The translations under genes and the position numbers were made by a program. 64,000 nucleotides of DNA, taken from Variovorax davisae (GTDB lineage Bacteria; Pseudomonadota; Gammaproteobacteria; Burkholderiales; Burkholderiaceae_C). Below are positions 24,755 to 33,156 of the stretch, piece by piece. The notes beneath the pieces were generated by a model. It had not been told where the DNA came from, made no database searches, and saw nothing but the letters and a program-made list of their open reading frames with translations. The DNA lies in assembly GCF_030316845.1 (NCBI RefSeq), contig NZ_JASZYS010000003.1:186001-250000 (forward strand). Reading direction: 5' to 3'. Within the stretch, counting starts at the first letter, position 1. The number at the start of each line of letters is the position of its first letter.

Positions 24755-25141
24755 ATGACCAAAACGAAGCCCGCCGCAGCCGCTCCCCATCACGACTCGC
24801 CTGCGTTGCACGGGGAAGCGCCGCCGAAGGGTAAAAGTAACCGGGCCGCAGGCGAAACCCGGTGGGCCCAGGCCAGCGCCGACGGACTGCAACGCGAGGT
24901 GCCACAACAGCCCAACGAACTCGATGAATCCGCCAGCAGCCAGGAAGCATCGAACGCGTCGATGGACGTCATCGGCCAACTGGCGCATCACGATGCAGTC
25001 GCCGGCGTGGATACCGATCGCGGGCCGGTGATGGATGCCGTCTACAACGGCCCCGTCACCGAAGGCCATCGGGTCGGCGACGAGGAAAAGGTGCACGGCG
25101 AGCGCGATCCGACCAAATCCACTTCGTCGCCTACACCCTGA
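24755..25141 (+). CDS. disordered hydrophilic stress-type protein
   Basis: 128 residues, almost free of hydrophobic segments, rich in Ala, Glu, Gln, Asp and Lys (GEAPPKGKSNRAAGETRWAQ, QQPNELDESASSQEAS). It is predicted to be largely disordered, like many desiccation or general stress proteins, but I recognise no named family. AGGAG lies eight bases upstream of the ATG, which decides the start over the longer frame from 24431. No convincing -24/-12 element was found: a GGCACG-TTGC string upstream lacks the four-base spacer. Confidence 0.65.
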   Translation: MTKTKPAAAAPHHDSPALHGEAPPKGKSNRAAGETRWAQASADGLQREVPQQPNELDESASSQEASNASMDVIGQLAHHDAVAGVDTDRGPVMDAVYNGPVTEGHRVGDEEKVHGERDPTKSTSSPTP

Positions 25142-25172
25142 CGCGCTGCCCGTCGAAACGCCCCAGGCCCGC

Positions 25173-25700
25173 CTACCTCCTTGCGGAGACCCGGGCCGGG
25201 GCGGGGGTCTCGCTCCGTCGACGACGCGGATTCCTGCGCAGACGTAGATAGACGACTCCCAGTACGACGCCTAACACCAGAGCCTTGCGAACGGCCCCCG
25301 CGGGGTTGTGCTTGAGTTCAGCCCGCCCGCCCATCTCTGCGTATATGTTGGGAATATGTCCGCGGGTGAGGTCGGCGACCAGGCCTTCTCCCACGTCGAC
25401 GCGGTCGGCCAGCAAAAGCAGCAACCAGTGCCGAAGATCGCTCTCGCTGAACCCGAAGGCGAAGCGCCGGACGCTCCCGCTCAGCCCCCGGGGCGTAGGA
25501 CCGGACCCGAAAAGAGGTGGTCGGGCCGGATATTCGATCGACTGGAGCACCTCGATGTGTTGGCGCTGCGGCTCGGGCTGATCCCAATGAACGCCTTCAA
25601 GGCGGGCGGGCATGCGTTCCTTCGGATAGGCGGGCCGGCGAGCGGGGTCGAGGTCGGCGCCCCACCCCTTGATGTGCGCGTACTTGGCGGAATTTTCCAT
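25173..25700 (-). CDS. hypothetical protein with C-terminal membrane helix
   Basis: 175 residues. The N-terminus is polar (MENSAKYAHIKGWGADLD, RPAYPKERMP), and one membrane helix near the C-terminus (ALVLGVVLGVVYLRLRR) is followed by a basic, Arg/Pro-rich tail. AAGGA precedes the ATG. It starts 21 bases after the alcohol dehydrogenase stop on the same strand, so it is the second gene of that operon. Function unknown. Confidence 0.65.
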   Translation of the reverse strand: MENSAKYAHIKGWGADLDPARRPAYPKERMPARLEGVHWDQPEPQRQHIEVLQSIEYPARPPLFGSGPTPRGLSGSVRRFAFGFSESDLRHWLLLLLADRVDVGEGLVADLTRGHIPNIYAEMGGRAELKHNPAGAVRKALVLGVVLGVVYLRLRRNPRRRRSETPAPARVSARR

Positions 25701-25721
25701 CGCAGTTCCTTGTGAGGTCTA

Positions 25722-26876
25722 TCAGCTGGCGACGCCAGGGGGGATCAGAACCGCCTTGATGCAGTTGTCCAGCTTGCTCGAGAAGATGTGATAGGCGTCT
25801 GCGACCTCTTCGAGCGGCATGCGGTGAGTGATGACCCGGTGCGGCTCGATGCGTCCCTCCTGGATGTGCTCAATGAGCCGCGGCAGGTGCCGCTTCACGC
25901 TGGCTTGGTTCATTCGCAGCGTAAGCCCCTTGTTGAGCGCGTTACCGATCGGCACCATGTTGAAAGTCGGGCCGTAGGCGCCGACGATCGACACGTTCCC
26001 CCCCTTGCGCACCGAATTGATGGCCCAGTGCAGCACGGTCGCAGCGCCCGCCTGAAGCTTGATCTTGACGCCGGTCAGGCTTTGCAGCGCGCTGCCGCTG
26101 GCCTCGGCACCGACGCAGTCGATGCACACGTCAGGCCCCAGCCAGTCGGTCATCTTCTTCAAATGAACCGCCATGTCGTCGACGTATTTGAAGTCGACGA
26201 TTTCGCACTGGGCGAACTTGCGGACGAAGTCGAGCCGGTAGTCGACGCAGTCGATGACGATCACGCGCCCCGCGCCCAACAGCCACGCAGACTTGGCGGC
26301 GAAGATACCCACCGGGCCCGCACCGAACACGACGACCGTGTCTCCCTCCCGGATCCCACCCATCTCCGCGGCCTGGTAACCGGTCGGAAACGCGTCCGTG
26401 AGCATCACGGCATCCTCGAGCAGCATTTGATCGGGAATCCGGGTGGGACCGACGTCGGCCATCGGCACGCGCACGTACTGCGCCTGGCCCCCCTGGTAGC
26501 CGCCCGCGGTGTGCGAATACCCATAGATGCCGCCCACCGCGGTCGCCTGTGGATTGACGTTGTGGCAGTTTCCGTACAGTTCTCGCTGGCAGAAGTAGCA
26601 GGTGCCGCAGAAGATATTGAACGGCACCAGCACCCGGTCGCCTCGTTTGAGGTTGCGCACCGACTCGCCGACTTCGATCACGGTTCCGACGAACTCATGG
26701 CCGAAGGTGCTTCCGACGCGCGTGTCCGGTACCAGCCCGTGGTAAAGATGGAGATCGGAGCCGCAGATGCACGAGCGCAAGACCTGGACGATAGCGTCGT
26801 TGGGATGCTCGATCTGCGGTTCCGGCGTTTGGACGGCGCGTACGCGGTACGGACCTCGATAGCTCATTGCCAGCAT
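25722..26876 (-). CDS. zinc-dependent alcohol / formaldehyde dehydrogenase family
   Basis: 384 residues of the medium-chain dehydrogenase family. Catalytic zinc ligands: CICGSD and GHEFVGTV. Structural-zinc cysteines: CGTCYFCQRELYGNC. NAD(P)-binding: VVVFGAGPVGIFAAK. The insert and length match the glutathione-independent formaldehyde-dehydrogenase-like or zinc alcohol dehydrogenase subgroup that oxidises small alcohols or aldehydes. It is first in an operon with a membrane protein and has a plausible -24/-12 element 35 bases upstream. The NtrC gene lies just beyond, on the same strand. Confidence 0.92.
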   Translation of the reverse strand: MLAMSYRGPYRVRAVQTPEPQIEHPNDAIVQVLRSCICGSDLHLYHGLVPDTRVGSTFGHEFVGTVIEVGESVRNLKRGDRVLVPFNIFCGTCYFCQRELYGNCHNVNPQATAVGGIYGYSHTAGGYQGGQAQYVRVPMADVGPTRIPDQMLLEDAVMLTDAFPTGYQAAEMGGIREGDTVVVFGAGPVGIFAAKSAWLLGAGRVIVIDCVDYRLDFVRKFAQCEIVDFKYVDDMAVHLKKMTDWLGPDVCIDCVGAEASGSALQSLTGVKIKLQAGAATVLHWAINSVRKGGNVSIVGAYGPTFNMVPIGNALNKGLTLRMNQASVKRHLPRLIEHIQEGRIEPHRVITHRMPLEEVADAYHIFSSKLDNCIKAVLIPPGVAS

Positions 26877-26910
26877 GTAATTGCCTTTGAAGCTTGGGTC
26901 GGCTTTTTGG

Positions 26911-26924
26911 GCACGTGGCGTGCC
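26911..26924 (-). promoter_or_regulatory. probable sigma-54 promoter (alcohol dehydrogenase operon)
   Basis: On the minus strand GGCACGCCACGTGC: spacing and -24 box are perfect, but the -12 box is GTGC instead of TTGC. It lies 35 bases before the ATG. Confidence 0.5.
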
Positions 26925-26939
26925 TGCGTCGTCCGCCGC

Positions 26940-28337
26940 TCAGCGCTGGTAGTCTTTCAGTCTTGTATAGAGCGTCTTCGTGCTGATGCCCAGCAGCGCA
27001 GCCGTCCGCTCCTTGTGCTGGCCGCAGCGTTCGTAGTTGGCGAGGATGACCTGGCGCTCGATGTCCGCCAGCGGCGTGCCCAAAGCCACCGTGATCCGAT
27101 CCGCGCCCGCCGGCGCGGGCGTTGGATCAAGCGCCAGGAGGTCAGGGGCCGCCGGGTCGACGGCCGGCGATGCTGACGGGTTGCCGCCCGACGGCAGCCA
27201 CTCTTCGTCGATGACTTCGCCGGTGGCCATCACCCAAGCGCGCTGGATCGCATTTCGCAGCTCGCGAACGTTGCCGGGCCAACGGTAGTTGCGCAGGCCG
27301 GCCAGCGCTTGCGGAGTCATCTGCTTCACCGCGCTCTCCTGTTGGCCGAGTTCATGTAGGCAACGACAGGCAATCAGCTCGATGTCCTCGCCACGCTCGC
27401 GCAGCGGCGGCAGTCCGATCGGAAAGACATTCAGCCGGTAAAGCAGATCCTCGCGCATGCGACCCTGTTCCACCTCGTGGGCCGCCTCACGGTTGGTGGC
27501 CGCGATGATGCGAACGTCCGTCTGTTGCAACTCGGTGGATCCGACCCGCATGAAAGTGCCAGTCTCGAGCACTCGCAACAACTTGACCTGCAAGGCGAGC
27601 GGCATCTCGGTCACCTCGTCCAGGAACAAGGTACCGCCATGGGCCTTTTCGAAGAACCCTTTGTGCTGCCGCTCCGCCCCGGTGAAGGAGCCGCGCTCGT
27701 GGCCGAAGATCTCGCTTTCGATCAGGTGCGAGGACAGCGCGCCGCAGTTCACCGCCAGAAATGGTTGCTCGCGCCGGCGGCTGAGGTCATGAATCGCGCG
27801 CGCCACGAGTTCCTTTCCGGTGCCGCTCTCGCCATGTATGAACACCGTGACGGCGGTGCCCGCGACGCGTGAAATCTGCTGGTAGACGCGTTCCATTGCC
27901 TGCGAGCGCCCGGTCAGCTGCGCAAAAGTTCCGCTCTCCTGCCACGCTTGGCGGACTTCGTCGAGCTCGGCGCGCAATTGCGAGGGGGCGATCAGACGTG
28001 CCAGCACACCTTTCAGGTGGTCCGGATGGATCGGCTTGACCAGGTAGTCCGCGGCACCGAGCCGCAAAGCCTTGATAGAGGTTTCGAGGCTGGCGTGTCC
28101 AGTCATGAGGACTAACACGGTGTCGCGCAGGACCTCAGTGTCTTCGAGCAGCTCAAGCCCATGGCCGTCGGGCAGGTGCAAGTCCAGAAGCAGCAGATCG
28201 GCGCGCTGCATGGCAAGCTTCTGGCGTGCCGCTCGCAGCGAAGGCGCATACATGACAGTGTGCCCCTTCCGTGCGATGACCGCCCCGATCATCCGTGCGG
28301 AGTCTTCGTCGTCCTCGACGATCAGCGCATGGCTCAC
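26940..28337 (-). CDS. NtrC-family sigma-54-dependent response regulator
   Basis: 465 residues: a receiver domain (1-120) with phospho-acceptor Asp 52 in LLLLDLHLPDGHG and Lys 101. An AAA+ domain (about 140-375) follows with Walker A GESGTGKE (169-176), the sigma-54 contact loop GSFTGA (216-221) and Walker [10 protein letters not shown] (234-242). A Fis-type helix-turn-helix at the end reads [20 protein letters not shown]. All parts needed to drive open-complex formation with sigma-54 are intact. It lies 66 bases downstream of the mini-kinase gene and is the most likely activator of the -24/-12 promoters of this region. A frameshifted paralogue lies at 44072. Confidence 0.96.
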   Translation of the reverse strand: MSHALIVEDDEDSARMIGAVIARKGHTVMYAPSLRAARQKLAMQRADLLLLDLHLPDGHGLELLEDTEVLRDTVLVLMTGHASLETSIKALRLGAADYLVKPIHPDHLKGVLARLIAPSQLRAELDEVRQAWQESGTFAQLTGRSQAMERVYQQISRVAGTAVTVFIHGESGTGKELVARAIHDLSRRREQPFLAVNCGALSSHLIESEIFGHERGSFTGAERQHKGFFEKAHGGTLFLDEVTEMPLALQVKLLRVLETGTFMRVGSTELQQTDVRIIAATNREAAHEVEQGRMREDLLYRLNVFPIGLPPLRERGEDIELIACRCLHELGQQESAVKQMTPQALAGLRNYRWPGNVRELRNAIQRAWVMATGEVIDEEWLPSGGNPSASPAVDPAAPDLLALDPTPAPAGADRITVALGTPLADIERQVILANYERCGQHKERTAALLGISTKTLYTRLKDYQR

Positions 28338-28403
28338 AATATTTCCCCGTCGGTTGCTCCGATCTCCAGCAGTGTCATGGCGATCGAATCCGCCACTGCA
28401 AGT

Positions 28404-28766
28404 TCAATCGCCCAGGCGCTGTGAGAGCAGGCGCAACCTGTCTGTCAGAGTGGTCAGACGCGCCAGTTGCCTTCGAAGTACGTCCAAGGCTTCCTGTTCA
28501 GTGGTTGCGTCGCCGCTGTTCAACAATTCGAGAGCAATTGCCATCGCCCCCAAGGGCGTGCGAAGCTCATGGTCGAGTCGCTGCGCCTCCCGCGCCTCTT
28601 CAGACCGGCGGGCCCGCACCTCGGCCAGCCGGACGTTTGCTTGGCGGGTCCCCTCGGGCGTGCCACGCCCCAGCCACGCGAGGCCGCCCAGACCCACCAG
28701 CAGCCACCAGCCGACATTCCGGCTCCTCGGAACCGAACGAACCGGCGAACTCTGAATGTTTTTCAT
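28404..28766 (-). CDS. membrane-anchored HisKA (DHp)-only protein
   Basis: 120 residues: one membrane helix near residues 18-33 (VGWWLLVGLGGLAWLG), a charged linker, then a dimerisation/phosphotransfer domain with the H-box DHELRTPLGAMAIALELL (His 66). The protein ends there (LSQRLGD). No HATPase domain follows in any frame: only 66 bases separate it from the NtrC gene. It therefore cannot bind ATP itself. It may be a phosphotransfer or dimer partner of a kinase elsewhere, or a sink or brake for the NtrC receiver. A paralogue with the same architecture and gene order lies at 45507, which argues that the short form is functional and not a truncation. Confidence 0.8.
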   Translation of the reverse strand: MKNIQSSPVRSVPRSRNVGWWLLVGLGGLAWLGRGTPEGTRQANVRLAEVRARRSEEAREAQRLDHELRTPLGAMAIALELLNSGDATTEQEALDVLRRQLARLTTLTDRLRLLSQRLGD

Positions 28767-28941
28767 GGCAAGAGCCAGTGTTGTGAGGTGCGTGGTGGCT
28801 GCGTGTAGGCCATCGCCCCTCGCTCGCGCAGTACTCAGGCCACCGCGGGTGGATGCGTGCGTCACGGTGACTTTGCCGGGCGAACAGCATCTCGGCAAAC
28901 CCGCTCGGCTGCCCGTCCGGGGTCGCCAAGCTTCTTCACAA

Positions 28942-28955
28942 GGCACGCCGGTTGC
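28942..28955 (+). promoter_or_regulatory. sigma-54 promoter (glf)
   Basis: GGCACGCCGGTTGC, the same 14-mer as the mannitol dehydrogenase promoter at 12788, 41 bases before the ATG at 28996. Confidence 0.82.
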
Positions 28956-28995
28956 CCTGGAGAGAACTTCAACTTTATTCTTGCGAGAGCTCTCC

Positions 28996-30132
28996 ATGCA
29001 CTTCTCATCTGCCGGTAGCGGGCGCTTTGACTATCTGATCGTGGGCGGCGGCTTCGCCGGCTGCGTGCTTGCGGAGCGGCTGGCCAGCCAACTCGGACGC
29101 CGCGTGCTGATCGTGGACCGGCGCGATCACATCGGCGGCAACGCCTATGACGGCTTGAACGAAGCCGGCGTCATGGTGCATCGTTACGGACCGCACATCT
29201 TTCACACGAATTCATCGGCGGTGTTCGAGTACCTCTCGCAGTTCACCGAATGGCGCCCTTACGAACATCGCGTATTGGCCGAGGTAGACGGCCAGCGCCT
29301 TCCGATGCCGATCAATTTGACCACCCTCAACCGCCTGTTCGGACTGACGCTTGACTCCGCTGGCGCAGCGGAATTCCTCGCCGCACGAGCGGCCACCAGC
29401 GCACGCATCGAGAGTGCGCGGGACGTGGTCGTGAGCCAGGTGGGCGAGGAGCTGTACCGCAAGTTCTTCGAGGGCTATACGCGCAAGCAGTGGGGCCGGG
29501 ATGCCTCCGAGCTCGACAGGTCGGTCACGTCGCGCGTGCCGACTCGCACCGATGCCGACGACCGCTACTTCCAGGACAAGTTCCAGTTCATGCCGCTTGC
29601 AGGCTATACCCGGATGTTCGAGCGCATGATCGATCACCCCGATATCACGTTCATGCCAAGCACCGATTATGCGGACGTGAGGCACACCATCGCGCACGAC
29701 CACCTGGTCTATTCGGGGCCGGTCGATGAGTACTTCGACTTCTGCTATGGCCGTCTGCCTTATCGCTCGCTACGCTTCGAACACGCGACGCTCGAACAGG
29801 AACGTTTTCAGGAGGTGGCGGTGGTCAACTATCCGTCGCCGGAAGTTCCCTTTACCCGCATCACAGAATACAAGCAACTCACCGGGCAGCAGCACCCCTG
29901 TACCAGCATCACGCGCGAGTTCCCGACCGCCCACGGTGACCCTTACTACCCGATCCCGGCACCCGAGAACGCGGCACTGTACCGGCGCTACGAGAGCCTC
30001 GCCGAGAAGACGCCTGGCGTCACATTCACCGGACGACTGGGTACCTACCGGTACTACAACATGGATCAGGTCGTCGCACAGAGCTTGAAGCTTTTCAGCC
30101 GTCTCGCAGAGCAGGCCAGCGTTGCCGCGTGA
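28996..30132 (+). CDS. glf: UDP-galactopyranose mutase
   Basis: 378 residues. A flavoenzyme that converts UDP-galactopyranose to UDP-galactofuranose, the donor for galactofuranose-containing glycans. FAD site: YLIVGGGFAGCVLAERL. Family motifs: HIGGNAYDG, RYGPHIFHTN, KFFEGYTRKQWG, PVDEYFDFCYGRLPYRSL, and the C-terminal GRLGTYRYYNMDQVVAQSL. The start is the ATG reading MHFSSAGSGRFDYL, after the -24/-12 promoter. Control by sigma-54 and the absence of a surrounding O-antigen cluster are unusual; the glycosyltransferase at 21620 shares the promoter type. Confidence 0.95.
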   Translation: MHFSSAGSGRFDYLIVGGGFAGCVLAERLASQLGRRVLIVDRRDHIGGNAYDGLNEAGVMVHRYGPHIFHTNSSAVFEYLSQFTEWRPYEHRVLAEVDGQRLPMPINLTTLNRLFGLTLDSAGAAEFLAARAATSARIESARDVVVSQVGEELYRKFFEGYTRKQWGRDASELDRSVTSRVPTRTDADDRYFQDKFQFMPLAGYTRMFERMIDHPDITFMPSTDYADVRHTIAHDHLVYSGPVDEYFDFCYGRLPYRSLRFEHATLEQERFQEVAVVNYPSPEVPFTRITEYKQLTGQQHPCTSITREFPTAHGDPYYPIPAPENAALYRRYESLAEKTPGVTFTGRLGTYRYYNMDQVVAQSLKLFSRLAEQASVAA

Positions 30133-30297
30133 GGCAGGCTGTTGCTTCCCGCTGCCCGCAGGCAGAGGCGCCCGCCGGCAAGCACCCACCGGCAAGCACA
30201 ACGAGATGTTCCGGTAAATTTTTCCGACGTGGCGCGCAAAGCAATGCGCGGAACGAACTTTGTTGCCATTCAGCAGGGCTCTGGCACGAATTTTCTT

Positions 30298-30311
30298 GGC
30301 ACGAGGGTTGC
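30298..30311 (+). promoter_or_regulatory. sigma-54 promoter in front of rpoN
   Basis: GGCACGAGGGTTGC, correct spacing, 27 bases before the rpoN ATG at 30338. It implies auto-regulation by this sigma factor or control by a second RpoN. Confidence 0.75.
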
Positions 30312-30337
30312 GTCATGGGCTGGCCAACGGAGATTTC

Positions 30338-31780
30338 ATGAGCGCCCCGAAAATGCAAGCCCGCCTCTCGCAAACGGCCTCCTTTTCGCCGCGGCTCCAA
30401 CAGGCCGTCCGATTGCTTCAGATGTCTACGATGGACTATGCGCAAGCGCTTCTCGAGGCCGCACAGGCCAACCCGTTCCTTGAGGTCGACGACAGCGCCG
30501 TCCCCTCAGCGGATGAGGACCGGCTGGCGGACGCACCTCTCACGATTCCTGGAGATGCCGAGATCGACTGGGCGCAGCGGCTGGATCGAATGGGCGATCA
30601 AGGTCCGCCGTCTGCCCAGCGCCTGTCCCATGACGAGAGTTTCGACCATCTGCAGCATGCACCCGCCCCCGTCAGCCTGCGCCAGCATCTTCATGCGCAA
30701 CTGGGCGTGCTCCGGCTGGACGCTCGCGACGGGGCCTTTGCGCGCGCTGTGGTCGAGGCTTTGGACGACGACGGCTATCTGCGCGTCTCTCTCGAGGAGC
30801 TGGGCACCGCATTCGGTGAATCAGGCGTCGACGAGATGCGCGAGTGGCGGATGGCCCTGCGCCGCGTCCAGGCGCTCGACCCATTGGGCGTAGCGGCACG
30901 CACCGTTTCGGAGTGCTTGTCGCTCCAGTTGGAGCGCGCGAATGACCCTGCACTTCGCACCCTCGCACGGCGCATCGCGCGCGATCACCTGGACCTCCTT
31001 GCCGCCCGCAAACTCGCCAAGTTGAGCGCGCTGCTCGGGACAGAGGATGCTGCCGTGCAACGCGCCGTGGAATTCATCCTCGGCTTGGAGGCGCGCCCCG
31101 GTTCGCGGTTCAGCGAAGGGGCTGCCCGCATCGTGGTGCCGGACGTGATCGTGCGCAAGGTCAGGGGGGTCTGGAAGACGGCGCTCAACGGATCGGCGAT
31201 GCCGCGTGTGCGCGTTCACGAGTCATACGCCGAGATGTTCGAAAAGCACCGTCAACACGATGATGCGGCGCTGAAGGATTGCCTGAACCAGGCCCGTTGG
31301 ACCGTGCAGAACGCCGCCCAACGGGTCTCGACGGTTCTGGAGATCGCGATGGCGATCGTAGAGCGGCAAAAGCTCTTCCTCGAATATGGCGAGCTGGCTA
31401 TGAAGCCGCTCGGTCTGCGCGAGGTGGCTGATGAAGTGGGCGTGCATCCTTCCACTGTGTCGCGCGCCGTGCACCACAAATACCTGGCGACACCGCACGG
31501 CGTTTTCGAGTTGCACCACTTTTTTTCACGCGGGATGGTCCATTCAGGCGGTGGTGAGAGCGCTCCGATCGCACTGCAGGCTCTTATCCGCGACCTCATC
31601 GGGAGCGAGAGCGCAGATACGCGATGGAGCGACGCCGCGCTGGCGCGTGAACTCTCACAGCAGGGCTTTCGCATCGCTCGCCGAACGGTCACCAAATATC
31701 GGCAGGGCCTCGACATCGAGTCCGTGGAGCGTCGACGGGGCGCGAGCGACCTTCGACTCGCTGCAGGCTTGTCGTCCTGA
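30338..31780 (+). CDS. rpoN: RNA polymerase sigma-54 factor (RpoN paralogue)
   Basis: 480 residues. Region I is present at the N-terminus (LSQTASFSPRLQQAVRLLQM), followed by a short acidic linker, the core-binding domain (about 100-290) and a helix-turn-helix (LREVADEVGVHPSTVSRAVHHKY). The RpoN box ARRTVTKYRQ is near the C-terminus. The TVTKYRQ sequence departs slightly from the usual TVAKYRE, which could alter -24 recognition. It is not linked to the lptB/hpf/ptsN genes that flank the housekeeping rpoN, so it is probably a second copy. Start: GGAG six bases upstream. Its own promoter is of the -24/-12 type. Confidence 0.95.
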   Translation: MSAPKMQARLSQTASFSPRLQQAVRLLQMSTMDYAQALLEAAQANPFLEVDDSAVPSADEDRLADAPLTIPGDAEIDWAQRLDRMGDQGPPSAQRLSHDESFDHLQHAPAPVSLRQHLHAQLGVLRLDARDGAFARAVVEALDDDGYLRVSLEELGTAFGESGVDEMREWRMALRRVQALDPLGVAARTVSECLSLQLERANDPALRTLARRIARDHLDLLAARKLAKLSALLGTEDAAVQRAVEFILGLEARPGSRFSEGAARIVVPDVIVRKVRGVWKTALNGSAMPRVRVHESYAEMFEKHRQHDDAALKDCLNQARWTVQNAAQRVSTVLEIAMAIVERQKLFLEYGELAMKPLGLREVADEVGVHPSTVSRAVHHKYLATPHGVFELHHFFSRGMVHSGGGESAPIALQALIRDLIGSESADTRWSDAALARELSQQGFRIARRTVTKYRQGLDIESVERRRGASDLRLAAGLSS

Positions 31781-31999
31781 GGCGTTGCGACGCTGTCGCG
31801 ACACCTAGCCGCGCCCGAAACAGTTGCTCCGCGATCGCGCGAGCGAGCGGACAGTTCTGAGATTAGTAGCTTCAGAAAGCGGTACTCGACCCGCTCATTA
31901 CTCACGGTACAAGTCGACGTTCACCGACAAGAGTCGAGCTCCAAAACGACCCATATCGGTCCATGTCGAGAGCCCCATTCCAGACGAAAGGAGAATCCA

Positions 32000-32329
32000 A
32001 TGGACAATCTGAGCGACTCCCCCACCTTGCCGATCACCGAACTCTCTGACCGCGCCCATCAGCGAGCAGAACTTGAGGACGGCTACCCTCCCAAAACCTA
32101 CACCCGAGCTTCGGTGCCTGCCCGGCCAGTCGACGACGTGGGCGGGGCCCGCGCCGCGGACAGGCAGCCCGCTGGCCCACTCGAGCGGATGCCCTTCGTC
32201 GGGCAAACTGCAAAGTTCGTCGCTGCTAAACCGCTGCAGTCGATTGGAATCGCAGCGGTTTGCGGATTCCTCTTTGCAGTGGCGTTGAACGGTCTTCTGA
32301 TGCGCCCGCACCCCTCGTTCGACATTTGA
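32000..32329 (+). CDS. small protein with C-terminal membrane helix (DUF883-like)
   Basis: 109 residues. A polar N-terminal 70 residues lead to FVAAKPLQSIGIAAVCGFLFAVAL, a C-terminal membrane helix of the kind found in DUF883/YqjD-type proteins that tether to the inner membrane. The conserved AAKP-QSIGIAA pattern supports this loosely. AAAGGAG precedes the ATG. Resemblance is limited to the C-terminus. Confidence 0.65.
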   Translation: MDNLSDSPTLPITELSDRAHQRAELEDGYPPKTYTRASVPARPVDDVGGARAADRQPAGPLERMPFVGQTAKFVAAKPLQSIGIAAVCGFLFAVALNGLLMRPHPSFDI

Positions 32330-32492
32330 CACTCGCGGCCCGCCCGTAGGGCCAGCGTGCGCGCGTGGAGGGCGCCGTCCTACTGGCGGGAAGCGGTCGC
32401 ACCTGGATTCACCTGTCTCAGTTCTCATTGGCTATGAAGATCGATACAGAGATCGTTCACCCGTGGCAATCTTTCAAGACAATGCCTCTCGC

Positions 32493-32678
32493 TCATTTTT
32501 CAGGGACGAATTTACTGACGGTGACCGATACAGGATCGCTTGCAGGGAAAGACTCTTCAACTCCGGAGTCGAGAGCCTCCTCCGAAGGCACCAACACCGT
32601 AGGCGCGTCGGCCACAGGGAGGGGACTATGGGACTGGGCGGTCGGGAAAGGCCACGGAGCTGGGGATAAGTCAGGCAT
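32493..32678 (-). CDS. small stress-type protein with ESFPASDP motif
   Basis: 61 residues, proline-rich at first, ending with SEEALDSGVEESFPASDPVS. The E-SFPASDPV-motif defines a family of tiny proteins frequent in proteobacterial stress islands; its function is unknown. The ATG at 32678 has AAGGA seven bases upstream, which decides it over the longer frame. Confidence 0.7.
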   Translation of the reverse strand: MPDLSPAPWPFPTAQSHSPLPVADAPTVLVPSEEALDSGVEESFPASDPVSVTVSKFVPEK

Positions 32679-33122
32679 GGAAATCCTTTCTAGGTTTTGC
32701 CCAGTGTTGCGCCCCCTGACGTCGCCCCGATCGGCCTCCCGTCGGTGCCCTTGCTGTTGTGGAAGCGGCGCTTTTGTATATCTGGGTTTAGTACTGCTCA
32801 TTTAGTAATGTCCTTCTTGACCAAATTTACGACCACGCGTATCGACGCCTAACCACTTGACGCGTAAGCCGCTTAGAACAGCGGTTCGTAGAAGCCGCAC
32901 TGAAGGGCGCGGCCTTGGCAGAAGCAGATGATCGAAGCGGTCTGCGCAGCTGGGCGCTGCCGGAAGAGGAAGTGTGTACCGAGTGCTCTCCCAGGAGCGA
33001 GATTTAGGAGTCGTGCTCCTCGGGGCAAACGGCAAGCCCAAGTCGGTTTCCCGGTGTGAGCGCCCGGTGTTAGTTCTTCCCTTGCCGGTGGGAGGCTGTA
33101 AATTGCTGGCGCTGCATTCCGC
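32679..33122. other. intergenic region without a recognised gene
   Basis: About 440 bases between a small stress gene and a response regulator. Base composition drops in GC near 32790-32830. I found no credible ORF, RNA gene or repeat; only the -24/-12 element just after it is informative. Confidence 0.5.
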
Positions 33123-33136
33123 GGCACGCCGTTTGC
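33123..33136 (+). promoter_or_regulatory. sigma-54 promoter (response regulator gene)
   Basis: GGCACGCCGTTTGC, near-consensus, 21 bases before the ATG at 33157 and 36 before an alternative ATG at 33172. Confidence 0.78.
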
Positions 33137-33156
33137 CCTATCAGGTTTTTCGCAAA

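Noticed and set aside
25788-27176. 462-codon plus-strand open frame
   Set aside because: Antisense to the alcohol dehydrogenase and the NtrC end; no homology-like pattern.
28404-28766. Treating the mini-kinase as a truncated pseudogene
   Set aside because: A paralogue with the same length, architecture and gene order exists at 45507, which is unlikely by chance truncation.
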